From Leptospira sp. WS4.C2 (GTDB lineage: Bacteria > Spirochaetota > Leptospiria > Leptospirales > Leptospiraceae), in assembly GCF_040833985.1 (NCBI RefSeq), contig NZ_CP162139.1:3382501-3446500 (forward strand): 64,000 nucleotides of DNA. The letters run 5' to 3'. This document shows, in pieces, positions 1 through 9,568 of this stretch. A program made the position numbers and the translations under genes. Each line of letters begins with the position of its first letter. The stretch's first letter is position 1. The notes below the pieces were generated by a model. The model ran no database searches and was not told the DNA's origin. It saw nothing but the letters and a program-made list of their open reading frames with translations.

Positions 1-35
1 ATAGCCTTCATATCAAAAATCACATGGAACGTGCA

Positions 36-2468
36 TTAGGGTAGTATAAATTCTATTTGTTGGCAGAGATCCTCTGCCTTATACATCTTAGAAAAATAAG
101 CAGAAACAATGGTTTCTAGTCCCTCTTCTTCCAAAAATTTATCACCACCAGAAAGAGGAGCATCTGAACTAATCAGTATGATAGGAATCTTTTGGTCTTT
201 ATGTCGTCGTCCTTCCCATTCGTGAATTAAAGAAATCCCATTCATTCCAGGCATATGTAAATCTGTAATCAGAAGAGAGGGAGTGATCCTAGAAAGGTGG
301 GACATTGCCTCTTCTCCATTTCCTGCTTCAATCACGATCCACTGATTTCTTCGCATAACCTCTGCTAGGTCAGACCTAAAGTTCCCAGAATCATCTACAA
401 GGAGAACAGATTTTGTACTCTTCGATAAAGAGATTTCAAAAGAGGATCCAACTCCAAGAACTGATTTGATTCGCAGTTTTCCGAAATGGGCTTCGAGGAT
501 ATTCATACAGAGTTGTAAACCAAGTCCCGTTCCCCTTTCCCCAGCTGTTCCCGGCATACTTTTGATATTTTCTTCGCCGGTCAATTTGTGGATTTGTTCT
601 TCGCTCATTCCTAAACCGCGATCACGAATTTCAACAGAGATCCATTTTCCTTTATAAGAAACACCGATCCATACTTCGGAATTGAGATAAGAATATTTGA
701 TGGAATTAGTGAGGATATTTTTAAACACCTCTCCAATCAAAGTTCGGTCTGCGATGATTTCTGCCTGTATGGGTGTGTCCTTTTGGATGCGAATGCCTTT
801 GAGTGTGGCTAGTGGTTCCACTGATTCGATGATTTCATTCAGTAATTCATTCACAGAGAAACGAGTTTGGATGAGTTTGGTTCCAAAAGCATCAAATCTG
901 CTGACATCCAGGAGTTGCTCTAACATTCGTAGCGATTGGGTAACCCCTGTTTTACAAATTTCCAAAAACTTCTTTTTTTCTACTTCTGTGGATTCATTAA
1001 AACTAAAATCGATTACATCTAAAATTTGATTTACACTATTGAGCGGCGAACGTAAGTCATGCGAAATAAGAGAGACAAAGTTTGCCTTCCAACGATTGGC
1101 TTTTTCCAATTCCAATGTACGGGCTTTGACTTTTTTTTCTAGGGCTTCTTTTCTCTTGTATAATTCCTTTGATAATGATTCGGAACGTTTGTAAACACGA
1201 ACAAGACCTAAGGTAACACCTAGTGTTTGCGGAAAAATAAATAAATATAAAGAAACCAAACCCATAGGTCTGTATCCAAAACTTGGATTGGCAATCAAAA
1301 ATAAATCAATAAAACCACCAATCATGGCCAAAAGCAAACTGAAGAAATACAAGCGACTTTCTTTTCTTTGAAAGTACAAAGCAAGTGAAACAGAAAAAAG
1401 TCCCAAGAATACGAAGGCACCAGAGAGAATTTCAAAATAAAAAGATATTTCAGCGAGATAGGATACTGGTGTGAAAATAGTTACTACAAGAAAGGTAAAC
1501 GCATAGAGTTTTAAAAAAATCAACATACGTTTAAAAAACCGCATTTGAGTCATGTTTAGGAGTATATACGCACCAAAATACATAACCAAAATAAATCCAA
1601 TTCGAGAGAATCGAAACAGAGACATACAGTAATCATCAGAAAAAAGATTAAATAGTATCCTTGTTTCGATAAGTGTAGAAGAGAGTATTAAAATTCCTAA
1701 ATATACAAAGGCCATTCTTAAAGCGTTTCGTTCGGATCGATTGATAAAATAAACTAACGCATGATATATGGCCAAAAACATCATAAAAACCATTATGATC
1801 CAAGAGACCGTAAAATTTACATTCCAGATTTGAATGATATTTTGAAGTTTTCCTAATCGTATGATTCCATGAATACCGGCGTACTTATGGGAAAAGTTGG
1901 ATATTTGAATTACCAAATCTAATTTTTTCGAAACTTGATTCAAGGGAATGATTTTGGAATGGAAGGAAGGTCTGTGTCCCTCAGCTGTTTTTGCTATGGT
2001 TCCGTTTTCAGATACTAACTCACCATTTACATACATTTTATATGCACTATGAAGTACGGGAACCAAAAGTGCAAAAGGTTCGTTTCCATTCTGTGATTCT
2101 GGCAAAATGACCGTTAGGCGGTATGTACCAAATCCAAAACTTGGGTATTCGTTCCCATCTTCATTTTCCTGAAAAAACCAAGGAACCCCTGCTTTTAGGT
2201 AGGATTTTTGTGTGGGAGAATCTCCCTTAGGATCCAAAAACTCATTCCAATAGAATTCCCATTTCCCAGCAAGATTTATGGTTTCCCCTGAAAAGTCAGC
2301 AGTTCTGGCATCCATAACACCATCTTTTGCCAGTAAGGTTGGATAGGCGTCAAACCGACAGGAGGTGGTTCCCAGAAAGAAAAGAATCAGAATTAAGGGA
2401 TATCTACAAAAAATAAGTAAGTCTGAAAAAGATTTTTGGATGGATGAGAAGAATACTCTGAGAATCAT
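36..2468 (-). CDS. Hybrid sensor histidine kinase with 7TM-DISM sensor and C-terminal receiver
   Basis: An 810-residue membrane kinase that should autophosphorylate on His and pass phosphate to its own receiver. The N-terminus has a hydrophobic export signal with a possible lipobox Cys at 37. An extracytoplasmic 7TMR-DISM-type domain (about 55-205) is followed by about seven membrane helices (215-425) and a coiled linker (430-460). The HisKA motif SHDLRSP has His 470. The ATPase domain shows N585, DRGLGMS and GTGLGL, and the receiver (690-810) has acidic residues at 692/693 and the phospho-acceptor Asp at 736. It is divergent from a LuxR-type regulator with only 6 bp between start codons, so the two probably form one pathway. 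The signal it senses cannot be read from sequence. Confidence 0.93.
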   Translation of the reverse strand: MILRVFFSSIQKSFSDLLIFCRYPLILILFFLGTTSCRFDAYPTLLAKDGVMDARTADFSGETINLAGKWEFYWNEFLDPKGDSPTQKSYLKAGVPWFFQENEDGNEYPSFGFGTYRLTVILPESQNGNEPFALLVPVLHSAYKMYVNGELVSENGTIAKTAEGHRPSFHSKIIPLNQVSKKLDLVIQISNFSHKYAGIHGIIRLGKLQNIIQIWNVNFTVSWIIMVFMMFLAIYHALVYFINRSERNALRMAFVYLGILILSSTLIETRILFNLFSDDYCMSLFRFSRIGFILVMYFGAYILLNMTQMRFFKRMLIFLKLYAFTFLVVTIFTPVSYLAEISFYFEILSGAFVFLGLFSVSLALYFQRKESRLYFFSLLLAMIGGFIDLFLIANPSFGYRPMGLVSLYLFIFPQTLGVTLGLVRVYKRSESLSKELYKRKEALEKKVKARTLELEKANRWKANFVSLISHDLRSPLNSVNQILDVIDFSFNESTEVEKKKFLEICKTGVTQSLRMLEQLLDVSRFDAFGTKLIQTRFSVNELLNEIIESVEPLATLKGIRIQKDTPIQAEIIADRTLIGEVFKNILTNSIKYSYLNSEVWIGVSYKGKWISVEIRDRGLGMSEEQIHKLTGEENIKSMPGTAGERGTGLGLQLCMNILEAHFGKLRIKSVLGVGSSFEISLSKSTKSVLLVDDSGNFRSDLAEVMRRNQWIVIEAGNGEEAMSHLSRITPSLLITDLHMPGMNGISLIHEWEGRRHKDQKIPIILISSDAPLSGGDKFLEEEGLETIVSAYFSKMYKAEDLCQQIEFILP

Positions 2469-2474
2469 AAGGCT

Positions 2475-3071
2475 GTGGAATCCGTTAAAATTGCCATCTT
2501 AGAAGACCATTCCGTTGTCACAGAAGGAATCATATCTATCCTAAAATCCAATCCTTTCTTTTCTCTTGCCGGAGAATTTCGAACTGCTGCCGATTTGTTC
2601 CATTTTTTAGAATCCAACCCGATTGACCTTTTGGTTTTGGACATCGACTTACCAGATCGCAACGGAATCGACGTTTTGCGCGAGATTAAAGAAAAACACC
2701 AACCAACGAAAGTCATTATCTTTTCCTTACATGGAAGTCGGGTTTATGTGGAAGATGCATTGAAAGCCAAAGCCGATGGATACATGTTAAAGTCAGATCC
2801 TATCTCTAAACTTCCAGAAGTCATTGAACTTGTGATGAAAGGTGGGTCTTTTGTTTCCGATGGAGTGAGCAAAGTCCAACTTCCTTTCTCTGCTTTCCAA
2901 ATGGAAATTCTAAACTTACTTGTACAAGGTTTGTCTCAAAATGAAGTGGCGGACAGAATCCAAAAGTCAAGAAAGACAGTGGAATACCATCTCAATCAAA
3001 TGCGTACCAAATTCTCTTGTAAAAACAACAACGAACTCATTTCCAAATACGAAAAAGAAATACAAAAATAG
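2475..3071 (+). CDS. NarL/FixJ-type response regulator
   Basis: A 198-residue DNA-binding response regulator. The receiver has D11, phospho-acceptor D56 in LVLDIDLP and K106. The C-terminal LuxR-type helix-turn-helix (about 138-195) contains LSQNEVADRIQKSRKTVEYH. The start is GTG at 2475, directly before the receiver beta-1 strand, so no earlier start is needed. The divergent hybrid kinase starts 6 bp away, so the promoters must lie inside the opposing coding sequences or the mRNAs are nearly leaderless. It is probably the output of that kinase, directly or through a phosphotransfer protein. Confidence 0.93.
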   Translation: MESVKIAILEDHSVVTEGIISILKSNPFFSLAGEFRTAADLFHFLESNPIDLLVLDIDLPDRNGIDVLREIKEKHQPTKVIIFSLHGSRVYVEDALKAKADGYMLKSDPISKLPEVIELVMKGGSFVSDGVSKVQLPFSAFQMEILNLLVQGLSQNEVADRIQKSRKTVEYHLNQMRTKFSCKNNNELISKYEKEIQK

Positions 3072-3116
3072 CAGTTTCGTGATTTCCCAATCGTTTGTTT
3101 CGACTAATCTATTAGT

Positions 3117-3629
3117 ATGAAACAAATTTATTTACTTCGCCATGCCAAGTCAGAATGGGATGAACCTTACGATTCTGATTTGGAACGGTCTCTCTCACGT
3201 CGAGGGAAAGAGCAGACCAAAGCCCTCAGAGAATACTTAAAAGAAGGTCGGTTTGAATTTGACCAATGTTTGGTCTCACCTGCCGAACGAACGCAAAAAA
3301 CCTACTCCTCACTCCGAAAAGAAATCCTTCGTTTTCCAAAACCGGACTTACGCGAAGCCATCTACGATGCGGACAAAGAAGACCTCCTCTTTTTATTACA
3401 TGGTCTTTCGCCAAGCGTTCGTTCTGTCTGCATTGTGGGCCATAATCCTGGGTTGGAAGAACTCGGATCTGCCTTACTTTTTGGGGAAACCTCTCCCACA
3501 AAATTTCAGAAATTTCCGACTGCCTCGTTTCTCGGCTTGAGTTTTTCCGAAGAATCATGGAAAAATCTTAGTTGGGGAAGTTGCCAATTGGCAGTATTCT
3601 GGATCCCTGGGCAAATAGGAAAAGAATGA
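3117..3629 (+). CDS. sixA: SixA-type phosphohistidine phosphatase
   Basis: A 170-residue histidine-phosphatase-superfamily protein. The N-terminal RHA motif (LLRHAKSEW, His 9) supplies the phospho-accepting His, and GHNPGLEEL near residue 108 the second catalytic His. The length fits SixA, which removes phosphate from His residues in phosphorelays. It lies just downstream of a two-component pair, which fits this role, although phosphoramidate or nucleotide substrates are also possible. Its TGA overlaps the ATG of the next gene (ATGA at 3626-3629), indicating translational coupling. Confidence 0.85.
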   Translation: MKQIYLLRHAKSEWDEPYDSDLERSLSRRGKEQTKALREYLKEGRFEFDQCLVSPAERTQKTYSSLRKEILRFPKPDLREAIYDADKEDLLFLLHGLSPSVRSVCIVGHNPGLEELGSALLFGETSPTKFQKFPTASFLGLSFSEESWKNLSWGSCQLAVFWIPGQIGKE

Positions 3630-4138
3630 AACCACTATATTCAGAAGAACGAATCCATCATCGGGTAGAAGAACTGGCACGGGAGATCTCGCGCGATTTC
3701 CTAAGCAAAGACCTAGTTGTGATTGGGATCTTGAACGGTGGTTTTATCTTTACAGCGGATCTTTGCCGTAGCATTGCCATCCCACACGAGGTAGACTTTA
3801 TGGCTGCCTCTTCCTATGGAGAAGGAACTACTTCTGGAAATTTAAAAATCACCAAAGAACTGAAAAAATCTGTGAAAAATAAATCCGTTCTCCTTGTGGA
3901 AGACATTGTGGATACAGGAAAAACTTTAGAATATCTTTTGGAAGAAGTGGGAAAACACAATCCCAAAGAATTAAGAGTAGCCGCCTTGTTTTGGAAACAA
4001 ACCAAAGCCAATCCTCATATTCCCGTACATTATCCTGGTTTCATTATTGAAGATGAATTTCTTGTGGGTTATGGTTTGGATTATAAAGGTCGGTATCGTA
4101 ATTTGCCTTATGTAGCAAAACTTGAGGCAACGGATTGA
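3626..4138 (+). CDS. hpt: Hypoxanthine phosphoribosyltransferase
   Basis: A 170-residue purine-salvage enzyme that converts hypoxanthine/guanine and PRPP to IMP/GMP. The PRPP-binding motif VLLVEDIVDTGKTLEYL and the upstream GGFIFTADL loop are characteristic, and the length is typical. A longer frame opens at 3572 but would overlap sixA by 58 bp. ATG 3626, in an ATGA overlap with sixA, matches the usual family N-terminus (MKPLYSEERI). The downstream cyclase gene starts at TTG 4135 inside this gene's stop, so sixA-hpt-cyclase is one coupled operon. Confidence 0.93.
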   Translation: MKPLYSEERIHHRVEELAREISRDFLSKDLVVIGILNGGFIFTADLCRSIAIPHEVDFMAASSYGEGTTSGNLKITKELKKSVKNKSVLLVEDIVDTGKTLEYLLEEVGKHNPKELRVAALFWKQTKANPHIPVHYPGFIIEDEFLVGYGLDYKGRYRNLPYVAKLEATD

Positions 4139-5625
4139 AAGACTCCATACTCAAACAAAAATTTGAAACTCTCCGATCTTTTCCCATTTTAAAACCCGAA
4201 GTCATTCAAATTGCAGAAGGTTTTGTAAAAAAATCAGATGATTGGAAACTACTCCGTGTCAATCCGCTAAAATTTGCAGAAGAACATAAGTTAGATGATA
4301 ATAACGCTGTAGATTTTTTTGTTCATGCTGCAAAAGTTGGATTATTTGATTTTGCTTATAATCTAATTTGTCCTATGTGTGGAGGAATTGTTCATAGCCA
4401 CCATAAATTAGATGAAATCCAGGGAAGAGAATTTCACTGTGTGTCTTGTAACTTAATTGTGCCAACTTTATTAGATGACCAAGTGGAAGTTGCCTTTCAA
4501 ATTCACCCTTCTTTACAAACCAATTCTCTCGATCCTTTTTTAGATGTAGAAAATTACTTTCGATTCTTTTTTTCTGAAAATTTTAATAAATCACCCGAAC
4601 TTAGATCTTGGATTCAGTCAACAATTCGAGGATATACAAAACTCCAACCGGATGAATCTTATGAAATCGAACTCATAGCGAAAACAGGGGAAGTGCAAGG
4701 CAATCTCATTCAATTTGTAAGCATTGATCGTAATACAATGAGTCTTTTCACCTTAGATCCCTCATTACCTCCATCAAACCAAGTTTATGTGATTGATTTA
4801 ATGGAAAAAGGGATGATGCCTTATGAGTTAAAAATTCCCCAAGGAAACTATAAATTTATAATTCATAATCGAACTCGGTTCCGAGTGGGAATCAGTGTCC
4901 TTACCCCTAATCCTTTAGAAATCGAAAGAATTGTTAGTAACCATCCTACGATTCGAAGTCCATTTTTAACTGCAAAGATGTTACTCAATAACCAATCCTT
5001 TCGTGATTTATTTCGAATTCAAAAATTATCTCCCGATTTGAATCTGAACGTAAAATCACTTACTATCATGTTTACCGACTTAAAAGGCTCCACAGAAATG
5101 TATGATACTGCAGGCGATATTTTCGCTTATCGTTTGGTACAAGAACACTTTCGAATCCTCACCGAAATAGTAAGAAAATACCGTGGCGCAATTGTTAAAA
5201 CTATGGGAGACGCAATTATGGCAACCTTCTCGACTCCCACGGAGGGTTTACTGGCTTCATTAGAAATGATGGATCGCATCGATTCCATGAACCTAGATTG
5301 GAAAAAAGAAGGTTATGAGATTGGTTTAAAAGTAGGATTGAATGAAGGTTCTGCTTTGGCTGTTGTGAATGATGAAAGATTGGATTATTTTGGTCAATCT
5401 GTCAATATTGCAGCTCGAGTACAAGGGCTTGCCCAATCAGGCGAAGTATGGCTGAGTGAAACCGTATGGAATGCCACTGGTTCCGAAGACCTAGTGAAAA
5501 ATCATGGCTATTTTTTTCGCAAACAACATGCGACTCTCAAGGGAGTAGGAAGTCCAGTACCCGTATTTCAGTTGAGTCGAAAGAAAATTAAGGATATTTC
5601 TAAGTGGAAAAAAATTTTTTCTTAA
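4135..5625 (+). CDS. Class III adenylate/guanylate cyclase with N-terminal zinc ribbon
   Basis: A 496-residue soluble nucleotide cyclase. The N-terminal region (DUF5939-like) carries a four-Cys zinc ribbon (C79, C82, C102, C105). The C-terminal class III cyclase domain (about 305-490) has metal-binding Asp in MFTDLKGST (D315) and KTMGDAIMATF (D359) and the catalytic Asn/Arg in VNIAARVQG (N424, R428). It should therefore be active as a cyclase, with the middle region acting as an unknown sensor. The start is TTG 4135, overlapping the hpt stop. Whether it makes cAMP or cGMP is not settled by sequence. Confidence 0.88.
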   Translation: MKDSILKQKFETLRSFPILKPEVIQIAEGFVKKSDDWKLLRVNPLKFAEEHKLDDNNAVDFFVHAAKVGLFDFAYNLICPMCGGIVHSHHKLDEIQGREFHCVSCNLIVPTLLDDQVEVAFQIHPSLQTNSLDPFLDVENYFRFFFSENFNKSPELRSWIQSTIRGYTKLQPDESYEIELIAKTGEVQGNLIQFVSIDRNTMSLFTLDPSLPPSNQVYVIDLMEKGMMPYELKIPQGNYKFIIHNRTRFRVGISVLTPNPLEIERIVSNHPTIRSPFLTAKMLLNNQSFRDLFRIQKLSPDLNLNVKSLTIMFTDLKGSTEMYDTAGDIFAYRLVQEHFRILTEIVRKYRGAIVKTMGDAIMATFSTPTEGLLASLEMMDRIDSMNLDWKKEGYEIGLKVGLNEGSALAVVNDERLDYFGQSVNIAARVQGLAQSGEVWLSETVWNATGSEDLVKNHGYFFRKQHATLKGVGSPVPVFQLSRKKIKDISKWKKIFS

Positions 5626-5629
5626 AATT

Positions 5630-5668
5630 TTACCAACTGTTGACCATAGTTAGTAAATCTTTTGTTTA
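5630..5668 (+). terminator. Candidate terminator after the sixA-hpt-cyclase operon
   Basis: An inverted repeat TTACCAACT (5630-5638) / AGTTAGTAA (5648-5656), 8 of 9 positions paired with a 9-nt loop, lies just after the cyclase stop. It is followed by the T-rich stretch ATCTTTTGTTT. Weak AT-rich stem; moderate support only. Confidence 0.4.
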
Positions 5669-5673
5669 GCATA

Positions 5674-7182
5674 ATGTATGTGATGAATTTTCGTTTGATT
5701 TTCTTTTCTTTGGTTTTGTTTTTTTCACAAAACTGCCAAATAGCATCTTTATCCAATCCTTGCGATAGTGAATCAAAGGACTTCTTCCCCCAACTAATTG
5801 TTTCAGCAAGTATTGAAGGTGGTTTTTGCCAATTACAAGTTGTCAATGCAGGTGATTTATACCGGTTCACGGAATTTACTTTTTATAAATCTATTCCCAT
5901 TTCCGTATTACCAAAATTAGGTTCTAAATCGGATGTAATTATTCGCCCAAACCTTCCAGAAGGATTGTATGTTGATCCGAATACAGGAGCCCTTTCCGGA
6001 ATTCCGTCGTCACCGATAGAAAGACAAAATTATACTGTTTATCGCAAAGGTGTGGCTCTTGGACAAATCACAATTCAAGTTCGAGATTTGGTAGCAACAA
6101 AAGTCTATGGACAGCTAGGAAATTTGAACTGTGGTGATCCTTACGTAAATGGAAGTTGCGGCAGTGGAGGACCTGTGACTGCTGAAAACCTTTCGGGACC
6201 CAATGCAGTCATCACTGACAATTTTGACGGGACTTATATAGCAAGTGGCAATCGTGTCTTGTATTATCCAGCAGGCCAAACAACAGCGACGCGAGTGTAT
6301 GGACAACATGGATTGTTTACTTGTGACATTGCCAATGCCCATACAAATCAAAGTTGTACGGCACTTGGCTCTGTAGCAGCGACCACTTTGAATAATCCAC
6401 GAGGAATCATTCTCGATAGCTCAAACAATCTTTTTGTGGCTGATACAGGAGCGAACCGTAGGTTATTAGTTTATGAGAATCAGAGCACGATTCCTTTCCG
6501 AGCGATCGGAGTTCCTGATTTTTTCACGCCGGGTGGAGGTGTTGCTTCAGAATCAAATTTCTATTCTCCCATTGGTTTGAATTTAGATAATAAGGGAGGT
6601 ATTTATGTTTCTGATTCTGGGAATAGCCGTGTTCTTTATTTCCCAAAAGATTCAAATTTAGCTACAGAAGTATATGGACAGCCAGATTTTGTAAGTAATG
6701 GTGCTACTACTTCGGCGAGTGGCCTCAATTCAAACCAGGGAGTGGTTTCAGATTATGAAGGGGGAATTTATATTGCAGATACATCAAACAATCGAGTGGT
6801 GTATTATCCAAAAGGTTCTAACGTAGCAACAAAGGTTTATGGCCAACCGACCTTTATTTCCAATGCTGCTGCCACTACCAGTAACGGCCTAAACAATCCT
6901 GTTGCAGTATCTTTAGATCAAAGTGAAAATTTATTTGTGGCAGATCTCAATGGGCATCGTGTCCTTATTTATCCCAAAACAAACGTAACTTCTGGGATGA
7001 CAGCCACTGCGGTTGTGGGTCAATTCGGTAATCTAAATTGTGGTGCAGATAACAATAACGGCTCTTGCGGGATTGGTACACCTACAGCTCAAAATTTATA
7101 TAGACCGACCGCTATTCATTTTGATAGACAAGGTCGGTTGTACATTGCAGATTATAGTAATAACCGAGTTTTGGTTTACTAA
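5674..7182 (+). CDS. NHL-repeat beta-propeller surface lipoprotein
   Basis: About 502 residues, exported: a hydrophobic signal ending FFSQNC fits a spirochaete lipobox. A putative Ig-like segment (PNLPEGLYVDPNTGALSGIP) precedes repeated NHL-type blades of the form LFVADTGANRRLLVY, IYVSDSGNSRVLYF, IYIADTSNNRVVYY, LFVADLNGHRVLIY and LYIADYSNNRVLVY, with recurring KVYGQ units between. The last blade ends at the C-terminus, so the propeller is complete. The frame also opens at TTG 5662 and has ATG at 5674 and 5683; none has a clear Shine-Dalgarno, and 5674 is a compromise. NHL propellers bind proteins or ligands; the partner is unknown. Confidence 0.85.
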   Translation: MYVMNFRLIFFSLVLFFSQNCQIASLSNPCDSESKDFFPQLIVSASIEGGFCQLQVVNAGDLYRFTEFTFYKSIPISVLPKLGSKSDVIIRPNLPEGLYVDPNTGALSGIPSSPIERQNYTVYRKGVALGQITIQVRDLVATKVYGQLGNLNCGDPYVNGSCGSGGPVTAENLSGPNAVITDNFDGTYIASGNRVLYYPAGQTTATRVYGQHGLFTCDIANAHTNQSCTALGSVAATTLNNPRGIILDSSNNLFVADTGANRRLLVYENQSTIPFRAIGVPDFFTPGGGVASESNFYSPIGLNLDNKGGIYVSDSGNSRVLYFPKDSNLATEVYGQPDFVSNGATTSASGLNSNQGVVSDYEGGIYIADTSNNRVVYYPKGSNVATKVYGQPTFISNAAATTSNGLNNPVAVSLDQSENLFVADLNGHRVLIYPKTNVTSGMTATAVVGQFGNLNCGADNNNGSCGIGTPTAQNLYRPTAIHFDRQGRLYIADYSNNRVLVY

Positions 7183-7194
7183 CTGAGTCCCACC

Positions 7195-8106
7195 CTATTT
7201 CACCGGTTCTGCAGAAACTTCCACTTCGGGAAGAGAAGCTCTTAAATATCCCGATTGTAGCACTGCCACCTGGCCTTGTTCGCTGGTAAGAAAAGTAACA
7301 AAGGCATCAATTTTATCACCTTGGTCTGTTTTGTAAATCATAAAGAGTTCCCGAGCCAGTCTGTACTTTCTATCATAAACATTTCTGACCGAAGGAGACA
7401 CAAAAGGATCTTTGTTCGTTCTAGCATAATCTAGGGCTTTAAGTTTGTCTTTGTTTTCTACAAGAGCAGAACCCATTCCCATATAACCAATGCTATTTGG
7501 ATTTTCCTGGATGAATTTTGACATCTCCGCATTGTCTTTAACGATTTTTGCACTCGCAGCAAATACATTTGCTTTATACTCGTTGAATTCATTCAAACCC
7601 AAATCCTTTCGTTTGAGGATGTGATTTTGAAAGTAGTCTTGAGTTCCTGATTTATCATTTCGAATGACGATGGAGATAGGAGCATCCACTCCCCCCACTT
7701 CCTTCCAGTTTTTGATTTTTCCAGAAAAGATATCTGAAGTTTGGATTAAGTTCAGTTTGGATACTGTGTTTTTGAGATTCACAACCAGAGCGACTCCATC
7801 ATAAGCCAACCTTACTTTTTCTAAGTTCCCCGTTTTGCGAAGGTCATCAAATTCTGCTTGGTTTAAGTCACGAGAAGAGACAGCCATATCAATTTCGCCT
7901 TTGCGAAGTCGGTCAATTCCCGATTCCGATCCACCACCTTCCACTGTTACACGGACATTGGAATTTACCTTTTCGTATTCGGACCCTAAATACCGCATCA
8001 TACTGTTCATGGTTTCGGAACCTGCCACTTTCAGGGTTTGTTTGTCCTTACAAGCGACAAAGTTGATTGTAATCAAAATGTAAAAAAGCAGAGAAAGGTT
8101 TTTCAT
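7195..8106 (-). CDS. PstS-like phosphate-binding lipoprotein (orphan)
   Basis: A 303-residue periplasmic solute-binding protein of the PstS/PBP-like family. The signal peptide ends INFVAC (Cys 19), so it should be lipidated. The family start VAGSETMNSMMRYL, the VEGGGSESGIDRL loop and RNDKSGTQDYF are phosphate-site elements. No pstC, pstA, pstB or phoU is adjacent, so it either serves a transporter encoded elsewhere or acts as a sensor or scavenging protein. It is convergent with the NHL gene (12 bp apart) and divergent from the OmpA-type gene. Confidence 0.88.
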   Translation of the reverse strand: MKNLSLLFYILITINFVACKDKQTLKVAGSETMNSMMRYLGSEYEKVNSNVRVTVEGGGSESGIDRLRKGEIDMAVSSRDLNQAEFDDLRKTGNLEKVRLAYDGVALVVNLKNTVSKLNLIQTSDIFSGKIKNWKEVGGVDAPISIVIRNDKSGTQDYFQNHILKRKDLGLNEFNEYKANVFAASAKIVKDNAEMSKFIQENPNSIGYMGMGSALVENKDKLKALDYARTNKDPFVSPSVRNVYDRKYRLARELFMIYKTDQGDKIDAFVTFLTSEQGQVAVLQSGYLRASLPEVEVSAEPVK

Positions 8107-8212
8107 GGTAATTCAGGTAAAGCCCAAAAACCATCCTTCGTCAATCGTAAAAACCGCTAGTTTTTTCCATTTCCACTATCAGTTTTTCAAAAAAATCCCC
8201 GATCTTTGCTCT

Positions 8213-9565
8213 GTGAAGACTCTCCGCCGATTGTTAATACTTTGTTTTGTAATCATTCTACCCCTGATTGGTTCTGCCCCCGTTCCGCCAGGAAAAACAA
8301 CCTTCCAGTGGAAATGGAAAGAAAACCAAGTTTTAGAACTAAATGAATACCATGATGTTTTCTTCAGGGTCGGTGCAAAAACGGTCGAAAGGGAAGACAA
8401 AAATCGAGTGGTGATGAAACCAAAAAAATGTTCATCTGATTCTTGTTTGGTGAATGCTTGGTTCGATACTTATATTCGGTATGGGAAAACATCAGGCCCA
8501 TTTTGGAAGGACAAAGAGTTTGAGTCCGATTTTACACTCTTTCGCAATGGTAGGTATGAAGTTCCGAATGAATTCATTATGCCAAACCTTCGCAGTTTTC
8601 CTAGTTTTCCTGAAGAAGCGGTGTCCGTTTCCGATGTATGGAAACTACCAGCAGAAGAGTCCTTTGATTTTAATGCAGAACGCATTCGTGTGAAAGTGAT
8701 ACCCGAATATACCTACCAAGGCATAGCCCCTTGGTCAGAAGGAAATTATAAAGGGAATTGTGAAAAAATTACCTATACCTATCCGATTTTTTATAACAAA
8801 CCAGAAACAGAAAAGATGGTACCGAACGTACCTTATAAAATCTTTGGGTTTGCATCAGGCACTGTTTTTTTTAATGCGACAAAAGGTGTTCCCGAATTCA
8901 AAGAAGTAAAACTATCTTATACTTTTATTTATCCGAACGGGACAGTACAGGAAGCCAACTTCCATATCAAAGGAATATATTTTCTTCGAAATCAAGTAAA
9001 TGCCAAAGACAAAGAATCGATTCGTGAAGATATCCTTGGTGACTTAATTGTCGGTTATACGGGAGATCAAAAGGCCACAAAAATTGGCGAACCGACAAAA
9101 GGAAAAGAACCAACGGGAGAAAACTTAGGACGAATTACTGATACAGGAGAAGTTCCCATCCCAGAAAAACATTCTTTGCCTGAAAAACTTCCCATCTCCG
9201 TTCGTACTTCAGAAGATGGAATTGTTTTTTCTTTAGATTCAATCCTTTTTGATTTTAATGATAGCAAACTGAAACCGGATGCCGAAACCGCTGTTGCAAA
9301 AATTGCAGAAATCTTAAAAAAATATCCCGATAGGGAAATTCGAGTTTCCGGTCACACAGACAATATCGGAAAAAAAGAATACAACCAGAAACTATCAGAA
9401 GATAGAGCCAAAGCAGTATTACACTCATTAGTTGATAATTACAAAATGGATGAAAAACATGTATCTTTTAAAGGATATGCCGACGATGTTCCTATTGTCC
9501 CGAACGATAATGAAGAAAACAGGCATAAAAATCGCCGGGTGGAAATTACATTAGTTTTGGATTAA
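8213..9565 (+). CDS. OmpA-family outer-membrane/peptidoglycan-binding protein
   Basis: About 450 residues. The C-terminal OmpA domain (last ~115 residues) shows DSILFDFNDSKLKPDA, the peptidoglycan-binding segment RVSGHTDNIG, and NRRVEITLV. A signal peptide follows GTG 8213 (MKTLRRLLILCF), making this the likely start. The frame opens at ATG 8105, but that codon overlaps the divergent pstS-like start and would add 36 residues before the signal, so it was rejected. The N-terminal ~300 residues are not a family I recognise. It probably tethers the outer membrane to the cell wall. Confidence 0.87.
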   Translation: MKTLRRLLILCFVIILPLIGSAPVPPGKTTFQWKWKENQVLELNEYHDVFFRVGAKTVEREDKNRVVMKPKKCSSDSCLVNAWFDTYIRYGKTSGPFWKDKEFESDFTLFRNGRYEVPNEFIMPNLRSFPSFPEEAVSVSDVWKLPAEESFDFNAERIRVKVIPEYTYQGIAPWSEGNYKGNCEKITYTYPIFYNKPETEKMVPNVPYKIFGFASGTVFFNATKGVPEFKEVKLSYTFIYPNGTVQEANFHIKGIYFLRNQVNAKDKESIREDILGDLIVGYTGDQKATKIGEPTKGKEPTGENLGRITDTGEVPIPEKHSLPEKLPISVRTSEDGIVFSLDSILFDFNDSKLKPDAETAVAKIAEILKKYPDREIRVSGHTDNIGKKEYNQKLSEDRAKAVLHSLVDNYKMDEKHVSFKGYADDVPIVPNDNEENRHKNRRVEITLVLD

Positions 9566-9568
9566 TAA

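Noticed and set aside
8105..8212. ATG 8105 as start of the OmpA-family gene
   Set aside because: It overlaps the divergent pstS-like start codon and would place 36 residues before a clear signal peptide.
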